Positions 24,843 to 34,711 of a stretch of DNA of 64,000 nt are shown here, piece after piece (positions within the stretch are counted from its first letter, which is position 1; the number at the start of each line of letters is the position of its first letter). A model generated the notes under the pieces. That model worked only from the letters and a program-made list of their open reading frames with translations, did no database searches and was not told where the DNA came from. Source of the stretch: DASZIT01 sp036268775 (GTDB taxonomy: Bacteria > Actinomycetota > Acidimicrobiia > Acidimicrobiales > RAAP-2); contig DATATM010000030.1 of NCBI GenBank assembly GCA_036268775.1, positions 1 through 64,000 on the forward strand, in the 5' to 3' direction. Made by a program: the position numbers and the translations under genes.

Positions 24843-24948
24843 CTATCCATGATGCCCGTCTTTTGCTCCTAACGGGCCATGGCAACAGTGACCACGATTC
24901 GGCCGATGAGCCTGCGATCGCCGTCAAAGTGCCGGTCTGCCTCACCGA

Positions 24949-24965
24949 CCCGGCGTTCGGGGGCA
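24949..24965 (+). repeat. Cassette-boundary motif, copy 4
   Basis: CCCGGCGTTCGGGGGCA, identical to copy 1, 8 bases from the stop of the minus-strand gene to its right. About 80 bases to its left is CTCCTAACGGGCC, resembling the AAC-containing outer box of an integron attC site. Confidence 0.6.
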
Positions 24966-24972
24966 GGGTTGA

Positions 24973-25203
24973 TTACTCCGAGGGTGGCACGGCCTCGATG
25001 GCGACCAGGCCCATCGCTCGTCTCTCACAACGGACCACTGATCCCGGAGCAAATGCCCATGTCTCATCTTCCGGTGATGTCGGAGGAAGGAGGTATTGGC
25101 CATCTGGCAACCTTTTTGCCTGCACCGGTGCCCAGACCTCTACGCCCTCATCCGCTAGCTCAACCAGGATTTCCTCAGTTTCGGCCACGCTCAATCGTGT
25201 CAT
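24973..25203 (-). CDS. Small hypothetical protein (cassette gene 4)
   Basis: 76 residues from ATG 25203: an acidic helix (SVAETEEILVELADEGVEVW) and then a beta-rich part (LPDGQYLLPPTSPEDETW, FAPGSVVRCERRAMG). Similar short proteins with VWAPV...PPGS.VRCE.R are, to my recollection, widespread in actinobacteria, often unannotated. Its start is only 4 bases left of boundary motif copy 5, leaving almost no room for a promoter within the cassette, so it is probably read from the gene upstream. Confidence 0.7.
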   Translation of the reverse strand: MTRLSVAETEEILVELADEGVEVWAPVQAKRLPDGQYLLPPTSPEDETWAFAPGSVVRCERRAMGLVAIEAVPPSE

Positions 25204-25206
25204 TCT

Positions 25207-25222
25207 TCCGGCGATCAGGGAT
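25207..25222 (+). repeat. Cassette-boundary motif, copy 5
   Basis: TCCGGCGATCAGGGAT, matching copies 2 and 3 over CCGGCGATCAGGGA. It fills most of the 23 bases between two minus-strand genes. The inverted partner here is poor (ATCG at 25194-25197). Confidence 0.55.
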
Positions 25223-25226
25223 AGCC

Positions 25227-25802
25227 CTAGCCAGGGAAGCGCTCGGTCACAAACTTCTGCAATGAGGTGAGGTAGCCGGTCGTTCCACTTCGTTGGATTC
25301 GCCGACCAATCGATCCAGCAAATCGTACGAGACGATCTGCGGGCCGGGAGAACGCCTTGATCTCGAAGTGGACAATGTCATCTTCAGCCCAGGTCAGCAC
25401 AAATGCTTCTTCGCCTTCCTCGGGGTGGCCTGGAAGGGTTCCGTATGCGAACCCCCATTTTCTCGGCTCAGCGAGGACCTCGATAATTCGGCACGGAGCG
25501 GCCAACGCCACGAAGAATCCCAAGGTGATGACGACCGTCCCCCCCGGTTGAATCTCCGCTCCCTGTGGGTGCACAGCCACTCCAGGCACATTGTGCGCCT
25601 GCCAGGTCTGCAATCCCTCCCTGGCGTACTCGAAGACCTCTCGTCCTTGGCCGAGGACTCTCTCGTAGTGATCATGGTGGAATCCTGAGGGGTAGTTGCC
25701 CGAAAGAGAAGCGCCAACAGCGGCGTAGGTCGGCTGAGAATTGATTCGGCTCTCAACGAGTCGCTGAATGGAGGTGCTGTTCTGCCGAGACACCAGGATC
25801 AC
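25227..25802 (-). CDS. DUF1990 family protein (cassette gene 5)
   Basis: 191 residues from GTG 25802. The DUF1990 hallmark stretches are clear: AREGLQTWQAHNVPGVAV, RKWGFAYGTLPGHPEEGEE, and VHFEIKAFSRPADRLVRFAG. The domain occurs in actinobacteria and plants with no assigned biochemical role; the fold is predicted to be lipocalin- or START-like. Length is normal. Boundary motifs lie 5 bases past its stop and 38 bases upstream of its start. Confidence 0.88.
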   Translation of the reverse strand: MILVSRQNSTSIQRLVESRINSQPTYAAVGASLSGNYPSGFHHDHYERVLGQGREVFEYAREGLQTWQAHNVPGVAVHPQGAEIQPGGTVVITLGFFVALAAPCRIIEVLAEPRKWGFAYGTLPGHPEEGEEAFVLTWAEDDIVHFEIKAFSRPADRLVRFAGSIGRRIQRSGTTGYLTSLQKFVTERFPG

Positions 25803-25839
25803 TCCCAGTTCCTACCATCCAACCTCGGAGTTGTCCGCT

Positions 25840-25857
25840 CCCGGCGAACTGGGCGCA
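25840..25857 (+). repeat. Cassette-boundary motif, copy 6
   Basis: CCCGGCGAACTGGGCGCA, 2 bases from the stop of the minus-strand gene to its right. GAACTGGG (25846-25853) is the perfect inverted partner of CCCAGTTC (25804-25811), enclosing a further CAAC/GTTG pair: a 50-base structured site. Confidence 0.6.
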
Positions 25858-25858
25858 G

Positions 25859-26251
25859 CTACAGGCGGCTCTCGGTCGAGCCGCTGAGTTCGGCGAACAC
25901 ACGCTGGAACTGGGCAATGAATGTGCGCTCTCCGATGGATCGCTCACCACGACGGCCTGAAACGGCGATCAGGTACCAACCCTTGCGATCAGTGCCGACA
26001 ACCTCAACGTCCGCCATACGGCCGTGGTCAACCACCCTTACTCGGGCGGTAAGAGGGAACCACCTGGGGGAGAATAGGCCGCCCATCAGCCTGAACATTG
26101 CATGCGATCCGTACTGGACAGTCAGGCCAGTCTCGCTCTGAGCAACCAACCGGCCCAACTTGACCCGTGACGCGATGGTCTCGATTGCCGCTTTCGCAGT
26201 GCCCTCCTCGGCCCATGCAGCACGCTGATCTTCATATGTCTTGACAGCCAC
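25859..26251 (-). CDS. Hypothetical protein (cassette gene 6)
   Basis: I choose GTG 26251 because AGGAGG lies 8 bases upstream; a TTG at 26257 is only 2 bases from that site. 130 residues. An N-terminal helix (DQRAAWAEEGTAKAAIETIASRV) precedes a beta-rich domain (LTVQYGSHAMFRLMGGLFSP, then FPLTARVRVVDHGRMADVEVVG, and GWYLIAVSGRRGERSIGERTF) with the look of a small lipid- or PH-type barrel; this is a guess. No family is recognised. Confidence 0.7.
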   Translation of the reverse strand: MAVKTYEDQRAAWAEEGTAKAAIETIASRVKLGRLVAQSETGLTVQYGSHAMFRLMGGLFSPRWFPLTARVRVVDHGRMADVEVVGTDRKGWYLIAVSGRRGERSIGERTFIAQFQRVFAELSGSTESRL

Positions 26252-26358
26252 TCCCAACGCCTCCTGAGACCTCCGGGTCAGGTAGTTATCGACAAACCCG
26301 GACCAGAAGTTGACTGCCCCCTAGGTGCCGTTCTGCCACAGTGGATGAGCGTCTCGCT

Positions 26359-26375
26359 CCCGGCGGATGGGATCA
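26359..26375 (+). repeat. Cassette-boundary motif, copy 7
   Basis: CCCGGCGGATGGGATCA. GGGATCAGTCA (26369-26379) pairs with TGACTGCCC (26311-26319) with a two-base bulge, giving a 69-base imperfect inverted repeat between two divergent genes. Confidence 0.55.
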
Positions 26376-26453
26376 GTCAGAACCTCGGCCCCTCCTTCGT
26401 CGGCTGTGGGAAGTGAGAATCGGAGTACGGTCGCAGTAAGAAAGGGGGCCGAT

Positions 26454-26567
26454 ATGTCCGACAAGTCTCCCCGTAAGACCGCCTCCAAGAAATCCGGCAA
26501 GTCACTCAAAGAGAAGCGTCAGGCCAAGAAGGACAAGGAGCAGACCCACAAACCGCTGGCTCGCTAA
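26454..26567 (+). CDS. Very small lysine-rich protein (cassette gene 7)
   Basis: ATG 26454 with an AAGGGGG site; 37 residues. The sequence MSDKSPRKTASKKSGKSLKE continues as KRQAKKDKEQTHKPLAR: highly basic, probably one disordered region and a helix. Similar tiny basic proteins (S.K.P.KK..KSLKEKR..KK) recur in actinobacteria and are plausibly nucleic-acid binding, but that is inference. A longer frame from 26367 would cross boundary motif copy 7 and has no ribosome site. Confidence 0.6.
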   Translation: MSDKSPRKTASKKSGKSLKEKRQAKKDKEQTHKPLAR

Positions 26568-26591
26568 GGGCTTATCCCCTTGAGACCCTCT

Positions 26592-26608
26592 CCCGGCGAC
26601 CGGGGACA
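26592..26608 (+). repeat. Cassette-boundary motif, copy 8 (right end of the array)
   Basis: CCCGGCGACCGGGGACA, 25 bases after the stop of the last small gene. It contains its own short stem CCCGG-CGA-CCGGG. No gene follows in the next 190 bases. Confidence 0.55.
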
Positions 26609-26762
26609 CCTTTGAGTGGTCCGGCATAGGACTCCACAAGTTGCACGTCGGCCGACGAATCGAGGCGGATCGTGTTCTCGGGAATCCATGGCGTGAGTGG
26701 CTTCCCGATCCTCATCGTGGTGGGAGCGGTGGCGGAAGCCTTGTTTTCTGGTTGAGGTCGTC

Positions 26763-26782
26763 CCGCTAGCGTTCCTAGGCGG
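26763..26782 (-). terminator. Hairpin after the alpha/beta hydrolase gene
   Basis: CCGCTAG and CTAGGCGG pair around CGTTC with one bulged G, 20 bases past the hydrolase stop. There is no T-run. It may be a terminator or another degenerate boundary site. Confidence 0.35.
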
Positions 26783-26802
26783 CGCCAAGCAAGCGTCGCG
26801 GC

Positions 26803-28008
26803 TCAGAGCACCTCGTCGAGCCAGTCGAAGATCCGCTGGTCCAACAGGCTGCGGTTGCCAACCTCACAGTGGTCGCCAGCGCCTTCTGATATCTGGAAAC
26901 GGAAGAGCGCCTTCTTGCCGGGAAGCGCGTCGTAGATCTGCTGGCCGGTGCGGGCAAGCGGGTCGTTCTCAGCTGCAGTGATCGCCGTCGGGCAGCGGAT
27001 CGCAGCTATGTGGTCCGTGAGATCGAATGGGACCGTCGCCCGCAGGTACTCGGCCAGCGAGTTGACGCCATGCACCCAGAAACCTCGCTGTTCGACCGCC
27101 CAGCGCAGTGAGCGGTCTGCATGGATCGCTTCGGCCACGGGCGCCAGCACATCCTCGGGGATGTCGGGATAGCGCTCAATTACCTCCTCAGAGACGCCGG
27201 CAGCACCAAGACGCCCAACCATGCCCGAGGCGATGCTGAGCAGCCCGGGATCGGCTACGCACGCGGCCAGACGTCTCTCACCTGAGGCCGCTCGCAGCGC
27301 CAGATAGCCGCCCAGGCTCGTACCCACCAGCACGATCCGGTCAGGATCGACATCCTCACGTCCGACGGCCGCGTCGATCACAGGACCGACAACCGCCTCC
27401 CAGTCGGCGCGAATAGGGATTCCCTGCTCGAACAGAACCGCGCCTTGTCCAGGACCGTCGAAGATCAGGCAGTGGTATCCGCGCCGCAGCGCTGGCACCG
27501 CGTTTGCGAGGAACAGCTCGTACAGTGTGGCGTCATAGCCGTTCGTCGCCACCACCAGGGGGCGCCGACCAGTCGTCCCTGGAGCGTGGAAGAAGTAGGC
27601 GGGCATCTGAGCGCCATCGAACGGAATGACGAGGGACTCGCCGGCCGGGTCGAAAAGGACAGCTGCCTTATCAAAGGCCGAACGCTGCTTGCCAAAGGCC
27701 TCCACCAGCCGCGAATCGACGGGGACCCCGAACAGCGGGTGGTAGGCGACTGCGTAACTCACGGAGGCGCGCACATACGCCTCCCGTGCGCTGACGGTGT
27801 GCCCGCCCTTGGCAGACACGTCCCCAGCCTCCACCAGCCGATCGGCTGTCTCACACCACGCCGCGAACCAGGAGTCATCGTTGCCGTCGAGGATTCGGGC
27901 ACACGTGGCCCGCACCTCCCCTAGCCCCAATTCACCGTGAGAGGTGAACCCCAGCGCGAACGCCATCGTGAACTCCTCAAACAGCGGATCCTCGAAGAAC
28001 AACCCCAT
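26803..28008 (-). CDS. Alpha/beta hydrolase, 2,6-dihydroxypseudooxynicotine hydrolase/FrsA-like
   Basis: 401 residues. A helical N-terminal domain (about 1-140: WFAAWCETADRLVEAGDVSA, AREAYVRASVSYAVAYHPLF) is characteristic of carbon-carbon-cleaving hydrolases of the pseudooxynicotine type and of DUF1100/FrsA proteins. The catalytic domain has the nucleophile elbow GTSLGGY (Ser about 222), an acid in AENDPLAR and His in GAGDHCE. It probably cleaves a ketone or ester; the true substrate is unknown. GC is intermediate between the low-GC array and the core. Confidence 0.88.
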   Translation of the reverse strand: MGLFFEDPLFEEFTMAFALGFTSHGELGLGEVRATCARILDGNDDSWFAAWCETADRLVEAGDVSAKGGHTVSAREAYVRASVSYAVAYHPLFGVPVDSRLVEAFGKQRSAFDKAAVLFDPAGESLVIPFDGAQMPAYFFHAPGTTGRRPLVVATNGYDATLYELFLANAVPALRRGYHCLIFDGPGQGAVLFEQGIPIRADWEAVVGPVIDAAVGREDVDPDRIVLVGTSLGGYLALRAASGERRLAACVADPGLLSIASGMVGRLGAAGVSEEVIERYPDIPEDVLAPVAEAIHADRSLRWAVEQRGFWVHGVNSLAEYLRATVPFDLTDHIAAIRCPTAITAAENDPLARTGQQIYDALPGKKALFRFQISEGAGDHCEVGNRSLLDQRIFDWLDEVL

Positions 28009-28218
28009 ACAGCCTCCTTTCGTCGATACCCAGACGCCGCCACAAGCCGACGCCCGCCTCGAGCCACCGTAATGCGCTGTGCGCCTGCCAGGCTGTACTC
28101 GTCTCGACGACGTCGGCCAGCTTGCGGCAGGACCATTGTTGCCCGGCGGCTTACCGCGTTACCTGATACTCCCGATGCCTCGTCGTGCGGTCGTCCACAC
28201 TGCCCCTAGATTGCCGCC

Positions 28219-28875
28219 ATGACATCTCCGGCGAATCCGCCCACCGTGATCGAGGGGCGGGTCGTCCACAAGACGTCGAATGCCCTCCAGATCACCTTTC
28301 ACGACGGGCCCGGGGATCCACTCGGCGTCGGGGTACAGGGGGCCGGCGACGGGAAGGGCAAGAAATTCGCCACTCTGTTGGGGTTCAAGAACGGCGGAGC
28401 CGGCAATCACCGGCTCACCTATGCCGGCGGCGAGGTCCTCGGGATTGCTTCGAAGGAGCAACAGCCCACCGTCCTCAGCCGCGGCGAAGATACCCCCTTC
28501 GCCACCATTGAGCGGGGCCCCACATCCACGGCCGTCCTGGCCGACGGCACCAACCTGCTCACCTTCGTCCCCGACCCTGACGAGGCGGAGACGCTCGAGC
28601 TCTTCCGGGTAGTGGTCAACACGCCGTCCGGTGAACGGGTGGGTCGCTTGGACGTCATTCGCCGGGAGGGAGGCTGGACACTGTCGCGGGCGGTCGACGC
28701 CGCTTGGAAGGAGTACATCTGGTTCGACCACGCCGGCCGTGCCCTCCCGGTGCCGGTGCTCGGGACTCGATTGACCTTGCACCGTCCGCCCACCGACGTC
28801 GAACGGGACGTCCTCCTCGGTGCTTGCGTGGATATGGCCATCGGCCTTCGCCCGTACATCTCGGCGATGGATTGA
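28219..28875 (+). CDS. Hypothetical protein, about 218 residues
   Basis: The sequence is coding in character (strong GC third-position bias and a convergent end 8 bases before the next stop). It is beta-rich throughout: IEGRVVHKTSNALQITFHDG, then a Gly-rich loop GVGVQGAGDGKGKKFATLLG, and late LELFRVVVNTPSGERVGRLD. The last third (EYIWFDHAGRALPVPVLGTR) hints at a Tubby-C/LURP1-like barrel, but I would not assign it. No signal peptide or membrane segment is visible. It is convergent with the acyl-CoA synthetase gene. Confidence 0.8.
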   Translation: MTSPANPPTVIEGRVVHKTSNALQITFHDGPGDPLGVGVQGAGDGKGKKFATLLGFKNGGAGNHRLTYAGGEVLGIASKEQQPTVLSRGEDTPFATIERGPTSTAVLADGTNLLTFVPDPDEAETLELFRVVVNTPSGERVGRLDVIRREGGWTLSRAVDAAWKEYIWFDHAGRALPVPVLGTRLTLHRPPTDVERDVLLGACVDMAIGLRPYISAMD

Positions 28876-28883
28876 GCTGACGC

Positions 28884-30428
28884 TCAGCCTTCGGTGGCGA
28901 ATTGCTCCCGAAGTTGGTGCTTGAGGACCTTCCCGGTCGGATTCCGGGGCAGTTGGTCGACGAACTCCCACCGTCTCGGCACTTTGTAGGCGGCCAGCGT
29001 CTCGAGGCCGTGGGCCCGGAGGGCGTCGGGATCGGCCTCCCATCCCGGGGCCGGCACCACCACCGCGGCCACGTCCTCTCCCAGGACGTCGTGGGGCACC
29101 CCGATCACCGCCACCTCCGCCACCCCCGGATGGGTAAGGAGGACGTTTTCCACGTCGACGGCGTAGACGTTGCTCCCGCCCCGGATGATGACGTCCTTCA
29201 CCCGGCCGCCGATATAGAGATAACCGTCCTCGTCGAGTCGCCCGATGTCTCCGGTCCGGAGCCAGCCGTCGACCCAGGTCTCGGCGGTGGCGCCGGGATC
29301 GCCGAAGTACTCGCGCTGGCGACCGGGGATCCGCAGGCGGACCTCGCCGTACTCCCCGGCCGGTACTTCGGTGCCGTCGGCGTCGACACACACCACCTCG
29401 GCGGGCGGCAGCGGCTTGCCCACCGAACCGGGGCGGCGGACCGCCTCGCCTTTCGGCATCAGGCAGTAGACGGACCCGGCCTCGGTCATCCCGTAGTTGT
29501 TGGAGACGAGGGCGTCGGGCATCCGCTCCTGCAGCCGATCGATGGCGGTCGGCGCCAACGGGGCACTGCCGACCGCGCACATGCCGATGGAGGAGAGGTC
29601 GGCCTGGTCGAAGCGCGGATGGGCGAGCAGCAGTTGGACCATGGCCGGAACCAGGAACACCGCCACCGGCGCCTCCGCCTCGACGAAGTCGATCCACTCG
29701 CTGGCGTCGAAGGCCGGTTGGTAAACGCTGGTCATCCCGAGCTTCATCGGGCTGTAGATGAAGCTGATCCCGGCGAAGGTGGCCAGCGGGCTGGCGTGCA
29801 GCCACAAACCCCCGCTCCAGTTCGGGCGGCCGTTCGGCACCGCCGAGGCGTTCACGTGACGGATGGCCACCCCCTTTGGGTGACCGGTAGTGCCCGAGGT
29901 GAAGAGGATCTCCGATAGGTCCTCCTGGCTCACCGGCACCTGATAAGCGGACCCGTCGGCGTCGAGCAGGTCGGACCAGGCCCGGCCGCCGGCATCCGCT
30001 CTATCAGCCCCGGCATCGATCACCACCGACAACGAACCGTCGCCCACCATCGAGAGGGCGGCGCCGACCCGCTGCTCGTCGGTGACCACCGCCACCGCGC
30101 CGGCATGGGCCAGCATCCCGGCCACCTCGGTCGGGGCCAGCCGGGGGTCGAGAGGGACCACCGCCCCCCCGGCCCGGTGGACGGCGGCATAGGCGGTGAC
30201 CCAGCGGAGGGCGTTGGCGCCACCCAGCCAGATGGCCACCCGGTCGCCGTGGCCCACCCCTGCCGAAGTCAGACCCCGGGCCAACCGGTTGGCCTGGCGG
30301 TCCCAGTCGGCGAAGGTGAGGTGGCCGACACCCACCACCCGGTAGCCGATGGCCTCGGGGTGGAGCTCGGCCATGCTGGCCAGCTGGGCCACCTGCAATC
30401 CGGCATAGGCGGGGGTGGTATCGCTCAT
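28884..30428 (-). CDS. Class I adenylate-forming acyl-CoA synthetase (AMP-binding)
   Basis: 514 residues from ATG 30428. The AMP-binding P-loop ILFTSGTTGHPKGVAI (about 178-193), the NNYGMTEAG motif (about 312) and the hinge motif WLRTGDIGRLDEDGYLYIGG are intact, and the C-terminal lysine lies in NPTGKVLKHQLRE. It activates a carboxylic acid to the AMP ester and then the CoA thioester; the set of residues is that of fatty- or aryl-acid CoA ligases, chain length unknown. It is divergent from the arylsulfatase gene across a 151-base gap. Confidence 0.93.
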   Translation of the reverse strand: MSDTTPAYAGLQVAQLASMAELHPEAIGYRVVGVGHLTFADWDRQANRLARGLTSAGVGHGDRVAIWLGGANALRWVTAYAAVHRAGGAVVPLDPRLAPTEVAGMLAHAGAVAVVTDEQRVGAALSMVGDGSLSVVIDAGADRADAGGRAWSDLLDADGSAYQVPVSQEDLSEILFTSGTTGHPKGVAIRHVNASAVPNGRPNWSGGLWLHASPLATFAGISFIYSPMKLGMTSVYQPAFDASEWIDFVEAEAPVAVFLVPAMVQLLLAHPRFDQADLSSIGMCAVGSAPLAPTAIDRLQERMPDALVSNNYGMTEAGSVYCLMPKGEAVRRPGSVGKPLPPAEVVCVDADGTEVPAGEYGEVRLRIPGRQREYFGDPGATAETWVDGWLRTGDIGRLDEDGYLYIGGRVKDVIIRGGSNVYAVDVENVLLTHPGVAEVAVIGVPHDVLGEDVAAVVVPAPGWEADPDALRAHGLETLAAYKVPRRWEFVDQLPRNPTGKVLKHQLREQFATEG

Positions 30429-30579
30429 CAGGCGCCTACCTTTCCCCATTCCCGCCCGGTGTGCACGTTTCCGACAAAGCCGGTGCGGCCCCTGCGCGCT
30501 GCGGTACCGTCGTCTCCAACTCATCATCCTCTCTCCGGCTGACGACCGGGAATTGGTCCCAGAACCAAGGAGTCCCCCG

Positions 30580-32886
30580 ATGCCAACTGGTCCTGAATTC
30601 CGAGGGCGGATCGGGGACGACTGGCGGGACTCCGAGCCCTGGTGGCCGCCGGTGCCAACACCCCCCGAGGGTGCCCCCAACGTCCTCCTGGTGGTGCTCG
30701 ACGACGTCGGGTTCGCCCAGCTGGGTTGCTACGGCTCGGACATCGCCACTCCGGTGATGGACCGGCTGGCCGCCGGCGGGATCCGGCTGGCCAACTTCCA
30801 CACCACCGCATTGTGTTCCCCCACCCGGGCCTGCCTCCTCACCGGCCGCAACCACCACCGCAACGGGATGGGCCGGGTGGCGGACCTGGCCGTCGGGTTC
30901 CCCGGCTACTGGGGCAGGCCGCCCAAGGAGAACGGGTTCCTGGGGGAGATCCTCCGGGCCAACGGCTATGCCAGCTACGCGGTGGGCAAGTGGCACCTGA
31001 CTCCCGACGACGAGACCCACATGGCCGCCCCCCGCGGCTCCTGGCCCCTCGGGCGGGGGTTCGACCGCTGGTACGGATTCCACGGCGGCGAGACCCACCA
31101 ATTCGTGCCGGCCCTCTACCACGACAACCACGCGGTAGCGCCGCCCGCCACCATCGACGAGGGCTACCACCTCAGCCAGGATCTGGCCGACCGGGCCATC
31201 GAGTACATCGGCGATCTGCGGGCGGTGGACGCCGACCAGCGGTTCTTCCTGTATCTGGCCACCGGCGCCTGCCACTCCCCCCATCAGGCTCCCGCCGAGT
31301 GGATCGACCGCTACGCCGGCCAGTTCGACGACGGCTGGGACGCCTGGCGCCAACGCACCTGGACCCGACAGCTCGAGCTCGGCATCCTCCCTCCGGGAAC
31401 CTCGCTCTCCCCCCGCCCCCCGTGGGTGCCGGCCTGGGACAGCCTCGACGAACGGCACAAGACGGTGGCCGCCCGATTCATGGAGTGCTTCGCCGGATTC
31501 CTCTCCCACACCGACCACCAGCTGGGCCGGGTCATCGACTTCCTCGACCAGGCGGGTGAGCTCGACGACACCCTGGTGATGTTGGTCTCCGACAACGGGG
31601 CCAGCGCGGAGGGGGGGTCCGAGGGCTCCATCAACGACGGCCGGCTCTCCAACCTCGACCCGGCCAGCAACGACGAGATGTTCGAGCGGCTCGACGAGAT
31701 CGGCGGGCCGCTGAGCCACAACAACTACCCGTGGGGCTGGACGCTGGCCGGCAACACCCCGTTCAAGCGGTGGAAGCGGGAGGTGCACCAGGGTGGGGTG
31801 GCCGACCCCTGCATCATCAGTTGGCCGGCCCGGCTGGGCTCCGGGGGGGGCGGGATCCGTCGCCAATTCGCCCACGCCATCGACGTGCTCCCGACGGTGC
31901 TGGAGCTGGCCGGCATCCGGGCGCCAGTCGAGATCGAGTCAGTGCGGCAGACATCCATCGACGGGGTCAGCTTCGCCTACCTGCTCGGCGTCGACGGCGC
32001 CGAGCAGCCGGAGCGCCACATCACCCAGCACTTCGAGATGTTCGGGTCCCGGGCCATCTACCACCGCGGCTGGAAGGCGGTCACTTTCCATCCGGTCGGA
32101 CCCCTCTACGACGACCGGCTGAACCCCAATGCCCCCTTCGAGGACGACGTCTGGGAGCTCTACCACGTGGCCGAGGATCCCTCCGAGACCATCGACCTCG
32201 CCGCCGGCCAACCCCAGAAGGTGGCCGAGCTGGTCGCCCTGTGGTGGAACGAGGCGCGCCAGAACCAGGTGCTACCCCTCGACAACCGGGTGTTGTGGGC
32301 CCTCACCCATCCGAAGCCCGACCATCGCCAACCCCGCGATGTGTTCCATTACTTCCCCGACGGTGCCCCGGTGCCCGAATCGGTGGCGGTCAACGTCCGG
32401 AACCGGTCGCATCGGATGACCGTCGACGTCACCGTGCCGAGCGGGGTGGTCCCCGAAGGGGTGCTGCTGGCCCTCGGCTGTGCCCTCGGAGGCTGGTCGC
32501 TCCACCTCATCGCCGGACGACTGCGCTACGTCCACAACCTCTACGGCAAGGAGCACCACATCATCGAGGCCACCCAGCCGATCGGGTCGGGCAACCACAC
32601 TCTGGCCTTCGAGTTCCAGAAGTACGACGGTCTCGGTGGTCAGATGGTGCTGTCCTGCGACGGGAGGACCACCGCCCGGGGAAATATGGAGCGGTTCACC
32701 CCGTCCGGGTTCAACGGGGTGGGGATCGGCCTCACCTGTGGCTACGAGTGGGGGCCGGCGGTCGGCCCCGGCTACCAGGCCCCGTTCCGGTTCAACGGGA
32801 CCATCGTCTCGGCCACCGTCGAGACCACCGGGCCGGTGCTCCGGGACCCGTTGGCCGAGCTGGCCGCCATCCTCGCCGAGCAGTAA
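30580..32886 (+). CDS. Arylsulfatase (type I sulfatase) with C-terminal beta-sandwich domain
   Basis: 768 residues; AAGGAG before ATG 30580. The formylglycine signature CSPTRACLLTGR (Cys79) is intact, and the metal-binding DD of VVLDDVGF and DNG of LVSDNGASAEGG are present. No signal peptide is seen, so it is probably cytosolic, as in the AtsA group. From about residue 620 a separate beta-sandwich (LLALGCALGGWSLHLIAGRL; LAFEFQKYDGLGGQMVLSCD) follows, typical of long actinobacterial and pseudomonad arylsulfatases. It releases sulfate from organic sulfate esters. A maturase for formylglycine is not in the window. Confidence 0.94.
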   Translation: MPTGPEFRGRIGDDWRDSEPWWPPVPTPPEGAPNVLLVVLDDVGFAQLGCYGSDIATPVMDRLAAGGIRLANFHTTALCSPTRACLLTGRNHHRNGMGRVADLAVGFPGYWGRPPKENGFLGEILRANGYASYAVGKWHLTPDDETHMAAPRGSWPLGRGFDRWYGFHGGETHQFVPALYHDNHAVAPPATIDEGYHLSQDLADRAIEYIGDLRAVDADQRFFLYLATGACHSPHQAPAEWIDRYAGQFDDGWDAWRQRTWTRQLELGILPPGTSLSPRPPWVPAWDSLDERHKTVAARFMECFAGFLSHTDHQLGRVIDFLDQAGELDDTLVMLVSDNGASAEGGSEGSINDGRLSNLDPASNDEMFERLDEIGGPLSHNNYPWGWTLAGNTPFKRWKREVHQGGVADPCIISWPARLGSGGGGIRRQFAHAIDVLPTVLELAGIRAPVEIESVRQTSIDGVSFAYLLGVDGAEQPERHITQHFEMFGSRAIYHRGWKAVTFHPVGPLYDDRLNPNAPFEDDVWELYHVAEDPSETIDLAAGQPQKVAELVALWWNEARQNQVLPLDNRVLWALTHPKPDHRQPRDVFHYFPDGAPVPESVAVNVRNRSHRMTVDVTVPSGVVPEGVLLALGCALGGWSLHLIAGRLRYVHNLYGKEHHIIEATQPIGSGNHTLAFEFQKYDGLGGQMVLSCDGRTTARGNMERFTPSGFNGVGIGLTCGYEWGPAVGPGYQAPFRFNGTIVSATVETTGPVLRDPLAELAAILAEQ

Positions 32887-32903
32887 GCCAGTAACCCCGG
32901 GGG

Positions 32904-33724
32904 TCAGCCCACCGCCCGGCGCCGGAAGCCGATCATGCCGATGGCGGTGAGGATCAGCCAGGCGCCGATGGCGGCCACGAAGCAGATCCAGGTCTGGATG
33001 TGGGGCACGGAGGGGACCATCAGACCCCGGAGCCCTTCGCTCACATAGGTCATCGGGTTGCAGGCCGACACCACCTGGAACCACCGGATGTGGCTGAGGG
33101 ACGGCCAGGGGTACTGACTCGACCCGGTGAACAACAATGGAGTGAGGACCAGGGCAAAGGTCACGTTGATCCGGTTGGGGGACACGAAGGTCCCGAGCAC
33201 CAGGCCCATCGAGGCGCCGAGCAGCGCCCCGATCAGGGTCATCGCCACCACCCCGGCCGCCGCCCCCGCCGTCCAGGGGATCGACCCCAGCAACCAGATC
33301 CCGATCGGGAACATCACCGCGGCGGCGATGGTAGCCCGCATGGCGGCGATAACGATCTTCTCCAGCGCCACCGCCCCGATCGGCAGCGGCGCCAGCAGCC
33401 GGTCCTCGATCTCGTTGCTGTAGGAGAACTCGATGACCAGTGGCAGCGCGGTGCTCTGCAGACCGGTGAGGACGGCGGCCAGGGCCACCAGGCCGGGGAA
33501 CAGCACTTCGGCGTAGCCGGGCCGGGCGTAGCCGAGCTGGGTGAGCACCTTCCCGAACACGAACAGCAGGAACAACGGTTGGAGGATCACCTGGGCCAGA
33601 AAGATGGGGAACTCCCGCCCGGTGACGAACAGGTCCCGGCGCAGGATGGCCAGCCCGGTCTGCCACGGGCCCCAGGGGCGGGCCCGATCCACAGTTGGCT
33701 CCGCCACCACACCATCAACCGTCG

Positions 33725-33728
<4 letters not shown>
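32904..33728 (-). CDS. ABC-2 type transporter permease
   Basis: 274 residues from ATG 33728, overlapping the ATPase stop by 4 bases (ATGA). Six hydrophobic segments follow a cytoplasmic N-terminus (LAILRRDLFVTGREFPIFLA); the ABC-2 signature region LLFTGSSQYPWPSLSHIRWF and NPMTYVSEGLRGLM is clear. With the ATPase encoded immediately upstream it forms a drug- or lipid-type exporter. Confidence 0.93.

Positions 33729-34710
<982 letters not shown>

Positions 34711-34711
<1 letters not shown>

Noticed and set aside
28159..29805. A 548-codon minus-strand frame through the region between hydrolase and synthetase genes
   Set aside because: It crosses the stop of the acyl-CoA synthetase in another frame and reads as Arg/Gly-rich shadow; the plus gene at 28219 and the synthetase explain the region.
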